From positions 1,178,001 through 1,242,000 of the forward strand of contig NZ_JACDXJ010000001.1 of assembly GCF_013520865.1 (NCBI RefSeq): a DNA stretch of 64,000 bases, read 5' to 3'. Below are positions 19,144 to 27,335 of the stretch, one piece after another. The position numbers and the translations under genes were made by a program. Under the pieces are notes generated by a model, which ran no database searches, had not been told where the DNA came from, and worked only from the letters and a program-made list of their open reading frames with translations. Source of the stretch: Microvirga mediterraneensis. Its GTDB lineage: Bacteria; Pseudomonadota; Alphaproteobacteria; Rhizobiales; Beijerinckiaceae. Positions within the stretch are counted from its first letter, which is position 1; the number at the start of each line of letters is the position of its first letter.

Positions 19144-19908
19144 ATGAGGCACGATGTTGTCTACAAAGAACAAATTTCTGCCGTCGCGCAGGATCCTTTC
19201 CAGAGCGTCGCCACGGTTCTGATCTGTCAGAATCTCCTGCTTCGCACCGGCATTGGCCACGTGCTCTCCGGCACACGCTTCGCCTTGACGGCAGAGCCGT
19301 GTGACGATCCGTCGAATCTTCCGGCGCTCGACGATGCAATGCCCGTGCTTTTCATGATCTGCGAGAACAGGTCGACTGAGGAGCTCGTCGCCATGGTGGA
19401 TGCGCTCAAGACGCAGCACCCGTTCTCGCGCGTGGTCGTCCTGGCCGACACGATGGATCCGGACGCCGCCATTCAGCTCTGCGGCGCCGGCATGGACGGG
19501 TTCTGCCCGACGAGCATGGATCGTCATGCCCTGGTCAAGGCTCTCGAAATCGTCGTCCTCGGCGAGACCTACATCCCGGCTTCGATCGGGCTGGCCCTTC
19601 TGGAACTGGCCCGACAGGGCCGGGCGCAATATGCCCATGATGGTGCGGGCGCGCCGTTCACCGCCTCCGCGGAGGCCCTCGACAAGCTGTCGGAACGGGA
19701 GGCTCAGATCCTCCGCTGCCTGACCCGTGGCGCCTCGAACAAGGTGATCGCGCGCGAGCTCGGCGTGGCGGAGGCCACGGTGAAGGTGCATATCAAGGCG
19801 ATCCTGCGGAAGGTGAAGGCCACCAACAGGACCCAGGCGGCCATCTGGGCGACCGGGCACTTCGATCTTGCACAGGATAATGTCCGGGCCCTGGCGGCGG
19901 GAGAGTGA
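19144..19908 (+). CDS. LuxR/NarL-family DNA-binding response regulator with pseudo-receiver
   Basis: This 254-residue protein has a receiver-like N-terminal domain (VATVLICQNLLLRTGIGHVL...) and a C-terminal LuxR HTH (LSEREAQILRCLTRGASNKVIARELGVAEATVKVHIKAILRKVKATNRTQAAIWA). The receiver lacks the phosphorylatable Asp: the usual VLLDLxMP strand reads VLFMICENRS. The conserved Lys position reads GFCPTSMD. It is therefore unlikely to be activated by ordinary phosphotransfer. The ATG at 19144 is preceded by GGGGG; upstream in-frame ATGs (19039) remain possible. No partner kinase gene is adjacent. Confidence 0.8.
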   Translation: MRHDVVYKEQISAVAQDPFQSVATVLICQNLLLRTGIGHVLSGTRFALTAEPCDDPSNLPALDDAMPVLFMICENRSTEELVAMVDALKTQHPFSRVVVLADTMDPDAAIQLCGAGMDGFCPTSMDRHALVKALEIVVLGETYIPASIGLALLELARQGRAQYAHDGAGAPFTASAEALDKLSEREAQILRCLTRGASNKVIARELGVAEATVKVHIKAILRKVKATNRTQAAIWATGHFDLAQDNVRALAAGE

Positions 19909-20007
19909 GAATAAGTGCCGTTTCCATGACCGAAACCGGCCGGATTCCGCGAATCTTCCTATTGTGACGGGCCGCCGACGGGCGGCCTACTCCTTTGGAG
20001 GTAGCTC

Positions 20008-20136
20008 ATGTGGCGAGTTGCGGATCAGCCGAGGTGGACTGTAAGCCTTATATCGTCCTGGCGGCGGATCGTTAGAATTATCAATGTAAGTGCGTATTTT
20101 GCGCCGCGGGTTCAATGCGAAAACAAAATCACCTGA
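20008..20136 (+). CDS. Possible small protein or leader peptide, 42 codons
   Basis: The ATG at 20008 follows TTTGGAGGTAGCTC, a near-perfect Shine-Dalgarno at ideal spacing. The frame stays open to the TGA at 20134 and encodes a basic, Trp-rich 42-residue peptide (starts MWRVADQPRWT, ends CENKIT). The stop is 18 bases before the ATG of the 71-residue protein, so it could be a leader or coupled small gene. Only the strong ribosome-binding site supports it. Confidence 0.35.
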   Translation: MWRVADQPRWTVSLISSWRRIVRIINVSAYFAPRVQCENKIT

Positions 20137-20154
20137 ATGGTGAAGCGGGGCATC

Positions 20155-20370
20155 ATGGATTATCAAGTGGAGCTGGTTGCTCGCGCATTTTACGATGCCG
20201 AGTATGAGGACTGCCTGTGGGATGCCGAGGCTGAGGCCATCAGGCAGGACTTTCGCGAATACGCGCGTAATGCCATCGATCTTCTGAACGAAGACATCGG
20301 CGTTTTGCTGATGGCTCTGGAGAATGCGGCGGCCGAGGAGAATCCGGGCCGGTCGCGCGCCGCTGCCTGA
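20155..20370 (+). CDS. Small hypothetical protein, paralogue of the protein at 55876
   Basis: This 71-residue acidic helical protein (MDYQVELVARAFYDAEYEDCLWDAEAEAI...) aligns along its first ~50 residues with the 64-residue protein encoded at 55876-56070. Shared positions are VE-VARA-YDAE-D--WD-E---I---FR--AR-A-DLL-E. The ATG at 20155 follows GCGGGG. A strong terminator follows at 20461. The function is unknown, but the two copies show it is a real family. Confidence 0.75.
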   Translation: MDYQVELVARAFYDAEYEDCLWDAEAEAIRQDFREYARNAIDLLNEDIGVLLMALENAAAEENPGRSRAAA

Positions 20371-20374
20371 ACAG

Positions 20375-20392
20375 CCTCTCCCGCCGGAGAGG
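20375..20392. repeat. Intergenic palindrome CCTCTCC-CGCC-GGAGAGG
   Basis: A 7-bp inverted repeat directly after the stop codon at 20370, the third copy of the CCTCTCC/GGAGAGG palindrome seen in this window. Confidence 0.55.
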
Positions 20393-20460
20393 GTGTGGCG
20401 CATCGTACGCGAGCGGCGGCGCCGGTTTAACCTGACAAGCTGCAAGACAATCAAAACCTG

Positions 20461-20502
20461 AGAGCATCGTGCGGGCCGCTGGGCCGGCACGATGCTCTTT
20501 TT
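20461..20502 (+). terminator. Strong rho-independent terminator
   Basis: The stem AGAGCATCGTGC (20461-20472) pairs with GCACGATGCTCT (20487-20498), with a GC-rich loop, and is followed by TTTTT. It would end transcription from the small gene at 20155, and it protects the convergent 66-residue gene at 20518. Confidence 0.85.
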
Positions 20503-20517
20503 ATGCGCGCACTATCT

Positions 20518-20718
20518 TCAGTGCGAATCCGGCGGCAGATCCACGATCCGCTTGATCTCGTAAACCACCAGCATCAGGAACACCGACATGATCACGAGGC
20601 CGACGGCACTCGTGAACACGCTCGGGCTGACTCCCGACGTCGACGAGACGAGAGCGAGCAGGATCAGGAACGGAAGGCCGACGGCAAGCGACAGAACAGC
20701 GAGAACGGACCGTGACAT
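20518..20718 (-). CDS. Small hypothetical membrane protein, two TM segments
   Basis: This 66-residue protein has two hydrophobic stretches (VLAVLSLAVGLPFLILLALV and SAVGLVIMSVFLMLVVYEI) and a short charged tail (KRIVDLPPDSH). This hairpin-like topology is common for small inner-membrane proteins. The ribosome-binding site is weak (TCAGGG about 10 bases upstream). No family is recognised. Confidence 0.55.
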   Translation of the reverse strand: MSRSVLAVLSLAVGLPFLILLALVSSTSGVSPSVFTSAVGLVIMSVFLMLVVYEIKRIVDLPPDSH

Positions 20719-20944
20719 GGGTGTGATGCCCTGAGGGTTTCCGGGAAAGCGTTAGGTAGCCCAAGAATCGTGGAGAAAATGAGGTTGCGGATCGTGCGGC
20801 GCTTTGGGTTCGCATCCGAACGATGCGTTGTTCAACGAGCAGGGCATCGAATCGGATCCCATAGGGGGAGCGGAATTTCTCTGGCGCGGGCCTGCGGGAT
20901 CGGGGGACGATGCGCAGCCCGAAGAAGGGGCACCGTCCCCCGCT

Positions 20945-21835
20945 TCAGAAGTCCCAGCGCTGCGCCTTGGAGACGAGGAAGTCGCGGAAGACCTGGACGC
21001 GCGCGACCGAGCGCATTTCTTCCGGATAGACGAGGTAACTGTCGAGGGTCGGCATCTCCTCGTCGCGCAGGACCTGCTTGACCCGTGGATTGGTGCTCAT
21101 CGCGTAGTCCGGCGCCATGCCGATCCCGGCTCCGTTCTCGATCGCCTGCCGCAGGGCCAGGCTGTCGTTGACCACGAACCGGCTCGGACGAGGATCCCTC
21201 GGGTTGCGCCCGAGCGTGGTCAGGCGATGCAGATCGAGAATGAAGGACGGTTGGTCGCCGCCGAGGCAGAGGATGGAGTGTTTGTCGAGATCCGCGATGG
21301 TTTCCGGCTCCCCGCACCGCTCGATATAGGTATGGGCCGCGTAGGCATGGTACTGGATGGTGAAGAGGCGGCGCTGGATCAGGTCCGGCTGGGCCGGCAG
21401 GCGCAGGCGGATGGCGATATCCGCCTCCCGCATCGCGAGATCGAGTTCGTCGTTCGTGAGGATGAGCTGGATGCGCACCTCGGGATAGAGGTCGAGGAAC
21501 TCGGTGATCCGCTTGGCGAGCCAGATGCCGCCGATGCCGACCGTCGCGGTGACGCGCAGATCGCCCGCGGGCCGTTCGCTGGTTTCGGTCAGGCGCTGAC
21601 GCGTTTCGTCCAGGCGCAGGCGGATGTCCTGCGCGGCCCTGAACAGCACGTCGCCGTGTTCCGTGAGAACCAGACCGCGCGGGTGACGGTGGAAGAGCGG
21701 GACCTTCAGTTCATGCTCGAGGGCGCTGATCTGCCGGCTGATGGATGACTGGTTGACACCGAGCTTCTCGCCGGCACGGGTGAAATTCCCCGCGTTGACG
21801 ACTTCGTAGAACAGTCTGATCTTGTCCCAGTCCAA
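20945..21835 (-). CDS. LysR family transcriptional regulator
   Basis: This 296-residue regulator has an N-terminal winged HTH (WDKIRLFYEVVNAGNFTRAGEKLGVNQSSISRQISALEHELKVPLFHRHPRGLVLTEHG). A LysR substrate-binding domain follows, with the effector-pocket strands RVTATVGIGGIWLAKRI and PEVRIQLILTNDELDLAMREADIAIRL. It belongs to the group related to VtlR/LsrB and AllS-like regulators of Rhizobiales, but I cannot name an orthologue securely. There is no divergent partner; the downstream sensor-kinase gene is on the same strand to its right. Confidence 0.88.
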   Translation of the reverse strand: MDWDKIRLFYEVVNAGNFTRAGEKLGVNQSSISRQISALEHELKVPLFHRHPRGLVLTEHGDVLFRAAQDIRLRLDETRQRLTETSERPAGDLRVTATVGIGGIWLAKRITEFLDLYPEVRIQLILTNDELDLAMREADIAIRLRLPAQPDLIQRRLFTIQYHAYAAHTYIERCGEPETIADLDKHSILCLGGDQPSFILDLHRLTTLGRNPRDPRPSRFVVNDSLALRQAIENGAGIGMAPDYAMSTNPRVKQVLRDEEMPTLDSYLVYPEEMRSVARVQVFRDFLVSKAQRWDF

Positions 21836-21924
21836 TGCGGATCCTTAAGGCTGGATGGTGGGCCTGCGGCAGCGGGCGACGGCCAAATGGAGAACAGGGC
21901 GGCCGTTCAGGTCAAGCTCAATCT

Positions 21925-24702
21925 TCACGGTGAAGAGCGACGCTCGTCGGGCCGGTCGTCCTCGTCCGGGCCGTCCGAGGGGTGGACACGGCCCAGGAGG
22001 GCGGTTCGCGGGTTGATGGGAAGCGCGATCACGCAGCGGACGCCGCCGGGTGTAAATTCCAGCGCCGTCTGCGCGTCGATCTCGGACGGGAGGGTACGCT
22101 CGATCAGCTCGGTGCCGAATCCGCGCCGTCGTGGGGCTGCGCTCGCCATGTGGACGCCCGTTTCCCGCCATTCCAGCTTGAGCATCCGGTCGCCGTCCAT
22201 GCCTGCGGTACTCCAGGTCACGTCGATATGGCCGCCATCCTCCGCGAGGGCGCCGTATTTGACCGCGTTGGCGGCGAGCTCATGGATCGCCAGTCCCAGC
22301 TTGTCCGCAACCGCCGTCCGCAGCCGCACGGACGGTCCCTCGACATGGGCCTTCTGGTCGTCTCGCACCGCATGGGCGAGCAACTCGTCCCTCACCAGTT
22401 CCTCGAGATCGACAAGGGGAACAGCAGAGCGCGTCGCCATGATCTGCGTGCGGGCGAAGGCCTCGATCCGCCCTTCGAGATGCATGGCATAATCGTCGGC
22501 CGTATTGCTGTTCGCCGCGGTCCGCCGCGTGATGGAGCGAACGACCGCGAGGGTGCTCCGGACGCGGTGCTGAAGCTCGGCGAGCAGGAGCTTCGTGTGC
22601 TGCTCTTTCTCCCGCAGGGCTTCCTCCGCGCGGACGCGCTCGGTCATGTCGATGGCGACGATCAGGCAGCCCACCACGGCTCCGGCCGCATCGCGCCGGG
22701 CGTTGACGTTGTTCCGCACCCAGACGATCGAGCCGTTGGGGCGGCGATGACTTATCTCGTCGATGGACGTTTCGCCGCTCAAGAGCGCACGCGCGAGCAG
22801 GGCGTCGCCACGTCCCCGTTCATCGGGCGGCGTCAGCTCCTGGATGGCGCGGCCGACGATCTGCCCGCGGGCGAGGCCGAGGATCTCGCAATAGCGGTCG
22901 TTGACATAGATGGCGCGCCCCTCGCGATCCGTCATCGCGATGCCCACCTCGGCCTGTTCGGCCATGGCGCGGAAGCGCTCCTCGCTCTCGCGCAGAGCCT
23001 GTTGCGCCCAGGTGAGCGGGGTGACGTCCAGAAAAGTGACGACGGCGCCGCCGATGTCGCTGTCGATGCTGCGGTAGGGCAGCACGCGCGCCATGTAACA
23101 CGTGCCCGTCGCGGGATCCTCGATTTCGCGGGTGACGCTGCCGAGAGACCGGATCACGCGCCGGGCATCGTCCTGGAGTTCGTCATAGGCGATGCGAGGC
23201 TTGATGTGTCCGATCGGACGCCCGAGATCGGTTGCGACGAGATGGAAGATCTCTGTCGCGGTCGGGGTGTAGTGTGTCACGCGCATGTCGCTGTCGAGGA
23301 AGATCGTCGCGATCTGCGTGCTCTCCATCAGGTTCTTGAGGTCGCGGTTCGAGCGGCCGAGTTCCTGTGCCTGGTAGGCGATTTCGCCGGTGGCGGATTG
23401 CAGCTCCTCCTTGGAGGTCTCGAGCGCCTCGTTCGTGTTCTCGAGTTCCTCGATGGTGGCCTGGAGCCTTTCTCGTGCAACGCGCAGATTCGTTTCGAGG
23501 TGCCGCACATGCCCGTCCCGCAGGGCGCCGCCGGCGCGGGGGGCGGCTTCCACCTCGGAAGATCCGGGCCGGTCCTTGAAGACGACCACGAAGCCCGGGG
23601 CACCGTCGGGCTGATCGCGCACGGGCTCGACGACGATGTCGACGTCGATGCGCTTGCCGTTCTGGCCCATCCGGAGCCCATCGACCTGAACGACCTGGCG
23701 TTCCTCCGAGGCCCTCGTCAGCGCAGTCCGCAGGCCGAGGCGCAGGTCGTTATGAACGAGGGCCAGCAGGTTGAGGGTCGCGGTTCCGCCGGCAGGCTCG
23801 AGGAAGCGTCCCATCCGGTCCGAGAAATGCGTGACGTCGAAATTCCCGTCCGTCACCACATAGGCTGGCATGTAACGCTTCGCGATGGCTTTGGCCTTGC
23901 GCGCGAGCTTGGCGTCGACCGCCTTTGCCTGGACGCTCCGCACGCGGCGCGGCCTGAGGCGGTGGAACGTGTTCGGCGTGCCGCCGTGCAAATCAGGGCC
24001 TTTATCGCCGTGCGCGATCGTGGCGATGCCGGCCGGGGCACCCGAGATTCCGGCGGCCTCGTCGTACCGGGCCGCGTGGCTCACATGGAGCTGCACGCGT
24101 TTTGCCATCTCCTCCGGAGGCAGGACGAAATCCGCGATGGCGCCCCTGCCGTGGCTGGGAACGATCCCCCCGGCCGAAAGCTCCGTGCCTTCCTCAGCCA
24201 GCGTCAGGCCGCCCGCCTCCTTGATCGCCGTGATGCCGAGCGCTCCATCCCCTTGCGTGCCCGAGAAGAGGATGCCGATGGCTTTCTTTCCCGTGTCTTG
24301 CGCCACCGAGATGAGGAAACGGTCGATGGTTCCCCGCTTGCCCGGAGGTTCCTGAGCATCGCGGATCCGAAAGCGCCCGTTCTCGATGGTCAGGATCGTG
24401 TCGAGGGAGGCCCAATAGATCCTGCCGGGTTCGACAAGGGCGCCGCGAGCCGCCCGGGTGAGGGTCCGCCCCTGTTTCGACAGCGCCTCCGTGAACCGCG
24501 CGTCGTCGAGCGCCTTCCGCGAGTGGAAGACCAGGACGACCGCCATCTCCTCGCCGACCGTCAGCTCGGCCAGGAACCGCTCCAGGGATAGGCTTTCCGC
24601 CCCCGGGGCTCCCACGGCGGCGATAAAGGGAGCGCTTTGGGACCCGGCTTCGGCTTTTCGGGCATTTCCGGAGGCTGTCGTCTTATTCCTCTTGGCGGCC
24701 AC
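21925..24702 (-). CDS. CheB-like/PAS/HWE sensor histidine kinase
   Basis: This 925-residue cytoplasmic hybrid sensor has four parts. The N-terminal ~190 residues resemble the CheB methylesterase, keeping His (LVFHSRKAL) and Asp (SGTQGDGALG), but the Ser motif GASxGG reads VGAPGAES. The middle has PAS domains (FDVTHFSDRMGRFLEP..., IATIFLDSDMRVTHYTPTA, and VGIAMTDREGRAIYVNDRYCEILG with its PAC repeat) and a coiled coil (LEELENTNEALETSKEELQSATGE). The C-terminal HWE kinase has the H-box ELQHRVRSTL (His712), the N-box HELAANAVKYGAL and LEWRETG. The CheR domain usually present in CheB-CheR-PAS-HWE proteins is missing. The start codon is GTG. The kinase probably phosphorylates an unlinked response regulator. 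Confidence 0.88.
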   Translation of the reverse strand: MAAKRNKTTASGNARKAEAGSQSAPFIAAVGAPGAESLSLERFLAELTVGEEMAVVLVFHSRKALDDARFTEALSKQGRTLTRAARGALVEPGRIYWASLDTILTIENGRFRIRDAQEPPGKRGTIDRFLISVAQDTGKKAIGILFSGTQGDGALGITAIKEAGGLTLAEEGTELSAGGIVPSHGRGAIADFVLPPEEMAKRVQLHVSHAARYDEAAGISGAPAGIATIAHGDKGPDLHGGTPNTFHRLRPRRVRSVQAKAVDAKLARKAKAIAKRYMPAYVVTDGNFDVTHFSDRMGRFLEPAGGTATLNLLALVHNDLRLGLRTALTRASEERQVVQVDGLRMGQNGKRIDVDIVVEPVRDQPDGAPGFVVVFKDRPGSSEVEAAPRAGGALRDGHVRHLETNLRVARERLQATIEELENTNEALETSKEELQSATGEIAYQAQELGRSNRDLKNLMESTQIATIFLDSDMRVTHYTPTATEIFHLVATDLGRPIGHIKPRIAYDELQDDARRVIRSLGSVTREIEDPATGTCYMARVLPYRSIDSDIGGAVVTFLDVTPLTWAQQALRESEERFRAMAEQAEVGIAMTDREGRAIYVNDRYCEILGLARGQIVGRAIQELTPPDERGRGDALLARALLSGETSIDEISHRRPNGSIVWVRNNVNARRDAAGAVVGCLIVAIDMTERVRAEEALREKEQHTKLLLAELQHRVRSTLAVVRSITRRTAANSNTADDYAMHLEGRIEAFARTQIMATRSAVPLVDLEELVRDELLAHAVRDDQKAHVEGPSVRLRTAVADKLGLAIHELAANAVKYGALAEDGGHIDVTWSTAGMDGDRMLKLEWRETGVHMASAAPRRRGFGTELIERTLPSEIDAQTALEFTPGGVRCVIALPINPRTALLGRVHPSDGPDEDDRPDERRSSP

Positions 24703-25087
24703 GATGGAGATTCCCGGCTCAAGTGGAGACTTCGCATGCTATGGAGAATTGCACCACGTTTCAAAACTCATGGCCATGGCCAACCCGGCGTCCCCTTGTC
24801 CGCCGTCGCTCATGCGAGAGGCGCGGGGCATCACGATGATATCACGATTGCTCATGAAGTGGACCCTAGGTTGCACTCCATAAGGAAAAGACATTCTGAG
24901 ACCGCCTGTTCCTCGAAACCTGCTCACAAAGCAGATATTTGGCGAGGAGACGCAACAGAATGCTCCGCGCCCGCATTGACGATGGAGCGATGTGTTCATG
25001 GGGCGTGGCGAGCGTAACCATTCCCGGCCCTTGGCTGTGCTATAGTACGCTTCACTATAGTACTCTCCCGGCAGGGCATGAGGTGCT
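24703..25087. other. Divergent regulatory region (385 bases), kinase and Crp/Fnr genes
   Basis: No supported ORF is visible. The right half contains two copies of CTATAGTAC at 25040-25048 and 25055-25063, just before the Crp/Fnr gene. The left half shows no recognisable motif. Confidence 0.45.
25040..25063. promoter_or_regulatory. Tandem CTATAGTAC direct repeat upstream of Crp/Fnr gene
   Basis: Two identical 9-mers are spaced 15 bases start to start, 25 bases before the ATG at 25088. They could be part of the core promoter (TATAGT as a -10) and an operator for the regulator itself. They do not match an FNR box (TTGAT-N4-ATCAA). Confidence 0.45.
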
Positions 25088-25825
25088 ATGATGAGCTTCG
25101 CCATGCACAAACAGGCCAACAACAATCCTCTGCTGCGGAAGCTCGACAGCATTTTCAGCCTCTCCGATGAGGAGAAGCAGGCGCTTCTCGACCTGCCGAT
25201 GAGCGTCAAGGTCCTGGAGGCGGATTGCGATATCGTTCGCGACGGGGACCGGCCTTCTGAATGCTGTCTGGTCCTGAGCGGCTTCGTCTGCCGGTACAAG
25301 GTTCTCTCCGACGGCAGGCGGCAGATCATGGGATTCTATATTCCGGGCGACATTCCCGACCTGCAAAGCCTCCATCTGAACGTGATGGACCACAGCGTCG
25401 GGACGCTCGTGACGAGCAGCATCGCGTTGATCCCGCACGAGAGCCTGCGCGATCTCCTTGATCGGTATTCCAACCTCGCGGCCGCTTTCTGGCGCGATAC
25501 CCTCATCGATGCGGCCATCTTCCGCGAATGGATGATCGGCCTGGGGCGCCGCTCGGCCTATCAGCGCATCGCCCACCTTCTCTGCGAGCTTCAGGTGCGC
25601 CTGAAGGCGGTCGGCCTTGCCGGCGATGGCGGCTATGACCTGCCGGTGACACAGAACGAACTTGGCGATGCGCTGGGCCTCTCGACCGTTCACGTGAACC
25701 GAGTCCTCCAGGATCTGAGAAGCGAGGGTGTGATCGTTCTGCGCGGAGGTTCGCTCCACATCCCGGATTGGGAGGCCCTTCAAATGGCGGGCGACTTCGA
25801 TCCTGCCTATCTTCACCTCAGGTAG
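25088..25825 (+). CDS. Crp/Fnr family transcriptional regulator
   Basis: This 245-residue protein has a cyclic-nucleotide-binding-like N-terminal barrel (LEADCDIVRDGDRPSECCLVLSGFVCRYKVLSDGRRQIMGFYIPGDIPDL). A C-terminal HTH_Crp follows (LPVTQNELGDALGLSTVHVNRVLQDLRSEGVIVL). It lacks the N-terminal four-Cys [4Fe-4S] cluster of true FNR. It belongs to the numerous Crp-like regulators of Methylobacteriaceae and Bradyrhizobiaceae. It is divergent from the HWE kinase, and the OYE gene follows 72 bases downstream. Confidence 0.9.
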   Translation: MMSFAMHKQANNNPLLRKLDSIFSLSDEEKQALLDLPMSVKVLEADCDIVRDGDRPSECCLVLSGFVCRYKVLSDGRRQIMGFYIPGDIPDLQSLHLNVMDHSVGTLVTSSIALIPHESLRDLLDRYSNLAAAFWRDTLIDAAIFREWMIGLGRRSAYQRIAHLLCELQVRLKAVGLAGDGGYDLPVTQNELGDALGLSTVHVNRVLQDLRSEGVIVLRGGSLHIPDWEALQMAGDFDPAYLHLR

Positions 25826-25897
25826 TGAAACCGGGACCTGGTTTTGGAACCGCTGAATCCCCGAAAAGATATCCTTCTGCAATCCGAGAGGCAGTCC

Positions 25898-27010
25898 ATG
25901 TCGCATGCGAAGCTGTTCACGCCCTTCCGGGTCGGAGGCCTTGAACTCGCCAACCGGATCGTCATCGCGCCCATGTGCCAGTATTCGGCCGAGAACGGCT
26001 GCATGAACGATTGGCACCTGATCCATCTGGGCCAGCTTGCGCTCTCGGGCGCGGCGCTCCTGACCATCGAGGCGACGGCGGTCGTGCCCGAGGGCCGGAT
26101 CACCTACGGGGATGTGGGTCTCTACTCGGATGAATGCGAAGCAGCCATGCGCCGCGTCCTCGACGGAATCCGGCGCTGGTCCGACATGCCGATCGCGATC
26201 CAGCTGGGCCATGCCGGACGCAAGGCCTCCACGGAGGTCCCCTGGAAAGGCGGCAGGCAGATCGCGCCCGGCCATGCCGACGGCTGGCAGACGGAGGCCC
26301 CTTCCGCGATCCCGCACGGAGCCGGCGAAGTGCCGCCCACGGCGCTCGATCAGGACGGGCTCGCGCGGGTGCGCAATGCCTTCGCCGATGCGGCGCGGCG
26401 GGCCGGACGTCTCGGCCTCGCGGCCGTGCAGATTCACGTGGCCCACGGCTACCTGCTGCACCAGTTCCTGTCCCCGCTGTCCAACCGGCGCGACGACCAT
26501 TATGGCGGCTCTATCGAGAACCGGATGCGCTTCCCGCTCGAGGTGTTCGATGCCGTTCGCGCCGCGTTTCCGGCGGAGCGTCCGGTGACGGTGCGCGTGT
26601 CGGGCACGGATTGGGCCGAGGGCGGCTGGACCATCGAGGAGACGGTGGAATTCGCGAAAGCCCTCAAGGCCCGCGGCTGCAGCGCGATCCACGTGTCGAG
26701 CGGCGGTCTGACGCCGGCGCAGAAAATCCCCGTGGGACCGAGCTATCAGGTGCCGCTCGCCCGCTCCCTGAAATCCGTCGGAATGCCCGTCATCGCCGTG
26801 GGCCTCATCACGGATTACGTGCAAGCCGAGTCCATCCTCGTCACGGGCGACGCCGATCTGATCGCCATCGCGCGCGCGGCGCTCTACGATCCCCGCTGGC
26901 CCTGGCACGCCGCCGCGCATTTCGGCGCGGCCGTCAAGGCGCCGCCGCAATACCTTCGCTCTCAACCAAGGCAACATCCCGACCTCTTCAAGATCCGGGC
27001 GGATGATTGA
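25898..27010 (+). CDS. NADH:flavin oxidoreductase, Old Yellow Enzyme family (YqjM/NamA-like)
   Basis: This 370-residue FMN-dependent ene-reductase has NRIVIAPMCQYSAENG (the Cys typical of thermophilic-like/YqjM OYEs), IQLGHAGRKAS, and the substrate-binding pair in IHVAHGYLLHQFLSPLSNRRDDHYGGS. The phosphate-binding VIAVGLITDYVQAESIL and IARAALYDPRWPWHAA are at the C-terminus. The ATG at 25898 (MSHAKLF) has GAGGCAG upstream. It reduces activated C=C bonds; the physiological substrate is unknown. It sits downstream of the Crp/Fnr gene and may be controlled by it. Confidence 0.93.
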   Translation: MSHAKLFTPFRVGGLELANRIVIAPMCQYSAENGCMNDWHLIHLGQLALSGAALLTIEATAVVPEGRITYGDVGLYSDECEAAMRRVLDGIRRWSDMPIAIQLGHAGRKASTEVPWKGGRQIAPGHADGWQTEAPSAIPHGAGEVPPTALDQDGLARVRNAFADAARRAGRLGLAAVQIHVAHGYLLHQFLSPLSNRRDDHYGGSIENRMRFPLEVFDAVRAAFPAERPVTVRVSGTDWAEGGWTIEETVEFAKALKARGCSAIHVSSGGLTPAQKIPVGPSYQVPLARSLKSVGMPVIAVGLITDYVQAESILVTGDADLIAIARAALYDPRWPWHAAAHFGAAVKAPPQYLRSQPRQHPDLFKIRADD

Positions 27011-27064
27011 TCGGAAGAGGCGAAGGAGGAACGCCATGTCGGGGGAGGATCGAGGGACACGCCC

Positions 27065-27310
27065 ATGGAACTGAGCGAGACCGCATGCGACATTCTCGAT
27101 TACATTCGCGAGACGCACCGCAGGCCGGGAGCGCGCCTCACCATGGCGACGCTGGACGCGCATTTCGGGACGGATCCCGCGGTGGCGGTGGCCGTATCGG
27201 AGCTGACTCATCTCGGGTATGTCGCGGTGCCCGATGCACGAACGATCGAACTGACGGATCGCGGCTTCGACGCGATCCATGGCCGAACATACCGCGACAG
27301 TCACGAATGA
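27065..27310 (+). CDS. Small hypothetical protein, winged-helix-like
   Basis: This 81-residue protein has a pattern of three helices followed by a short beta hairpin: ACDILDYIRETHRRPGARLTMATLDAHFG, VAVAVSELTHLGYVAVPDARTIELTDRGFDAI. The 'EL..LGYV...D...IELTDRG' ending looks like a minimal winged helix. No strong ribosome-binding site is seen (GAGGGACACGCCC). It has no recognised family and converges with the NDH-2 gene. Confidence 0.5.
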   Translation: MELSETACDILDYIRETHRRPGARLTMATLDAHFGTDPAVAVAVSELTHLGYVAVPDARTIELTDRGFDAIHGRTYRDSHE

Positions 27311-27335
27311 TGTCTGCGCAATGTCGTCCGTTGCA

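Noticed and set aside
20800..20865. Additional copy of the AAGTGG-type palindrome before the LysR gene
   Set aside because: It shares only short GCATCGAA/GGATCC pieces and lacks the inner core arms.
25055..27304. 749-codon minus-strand ORF opposite the Crp/Fnr and OYE genes
   Set aside because: It lies antisense to two clear genes and has a composition typical of GC-rich shadow frames.
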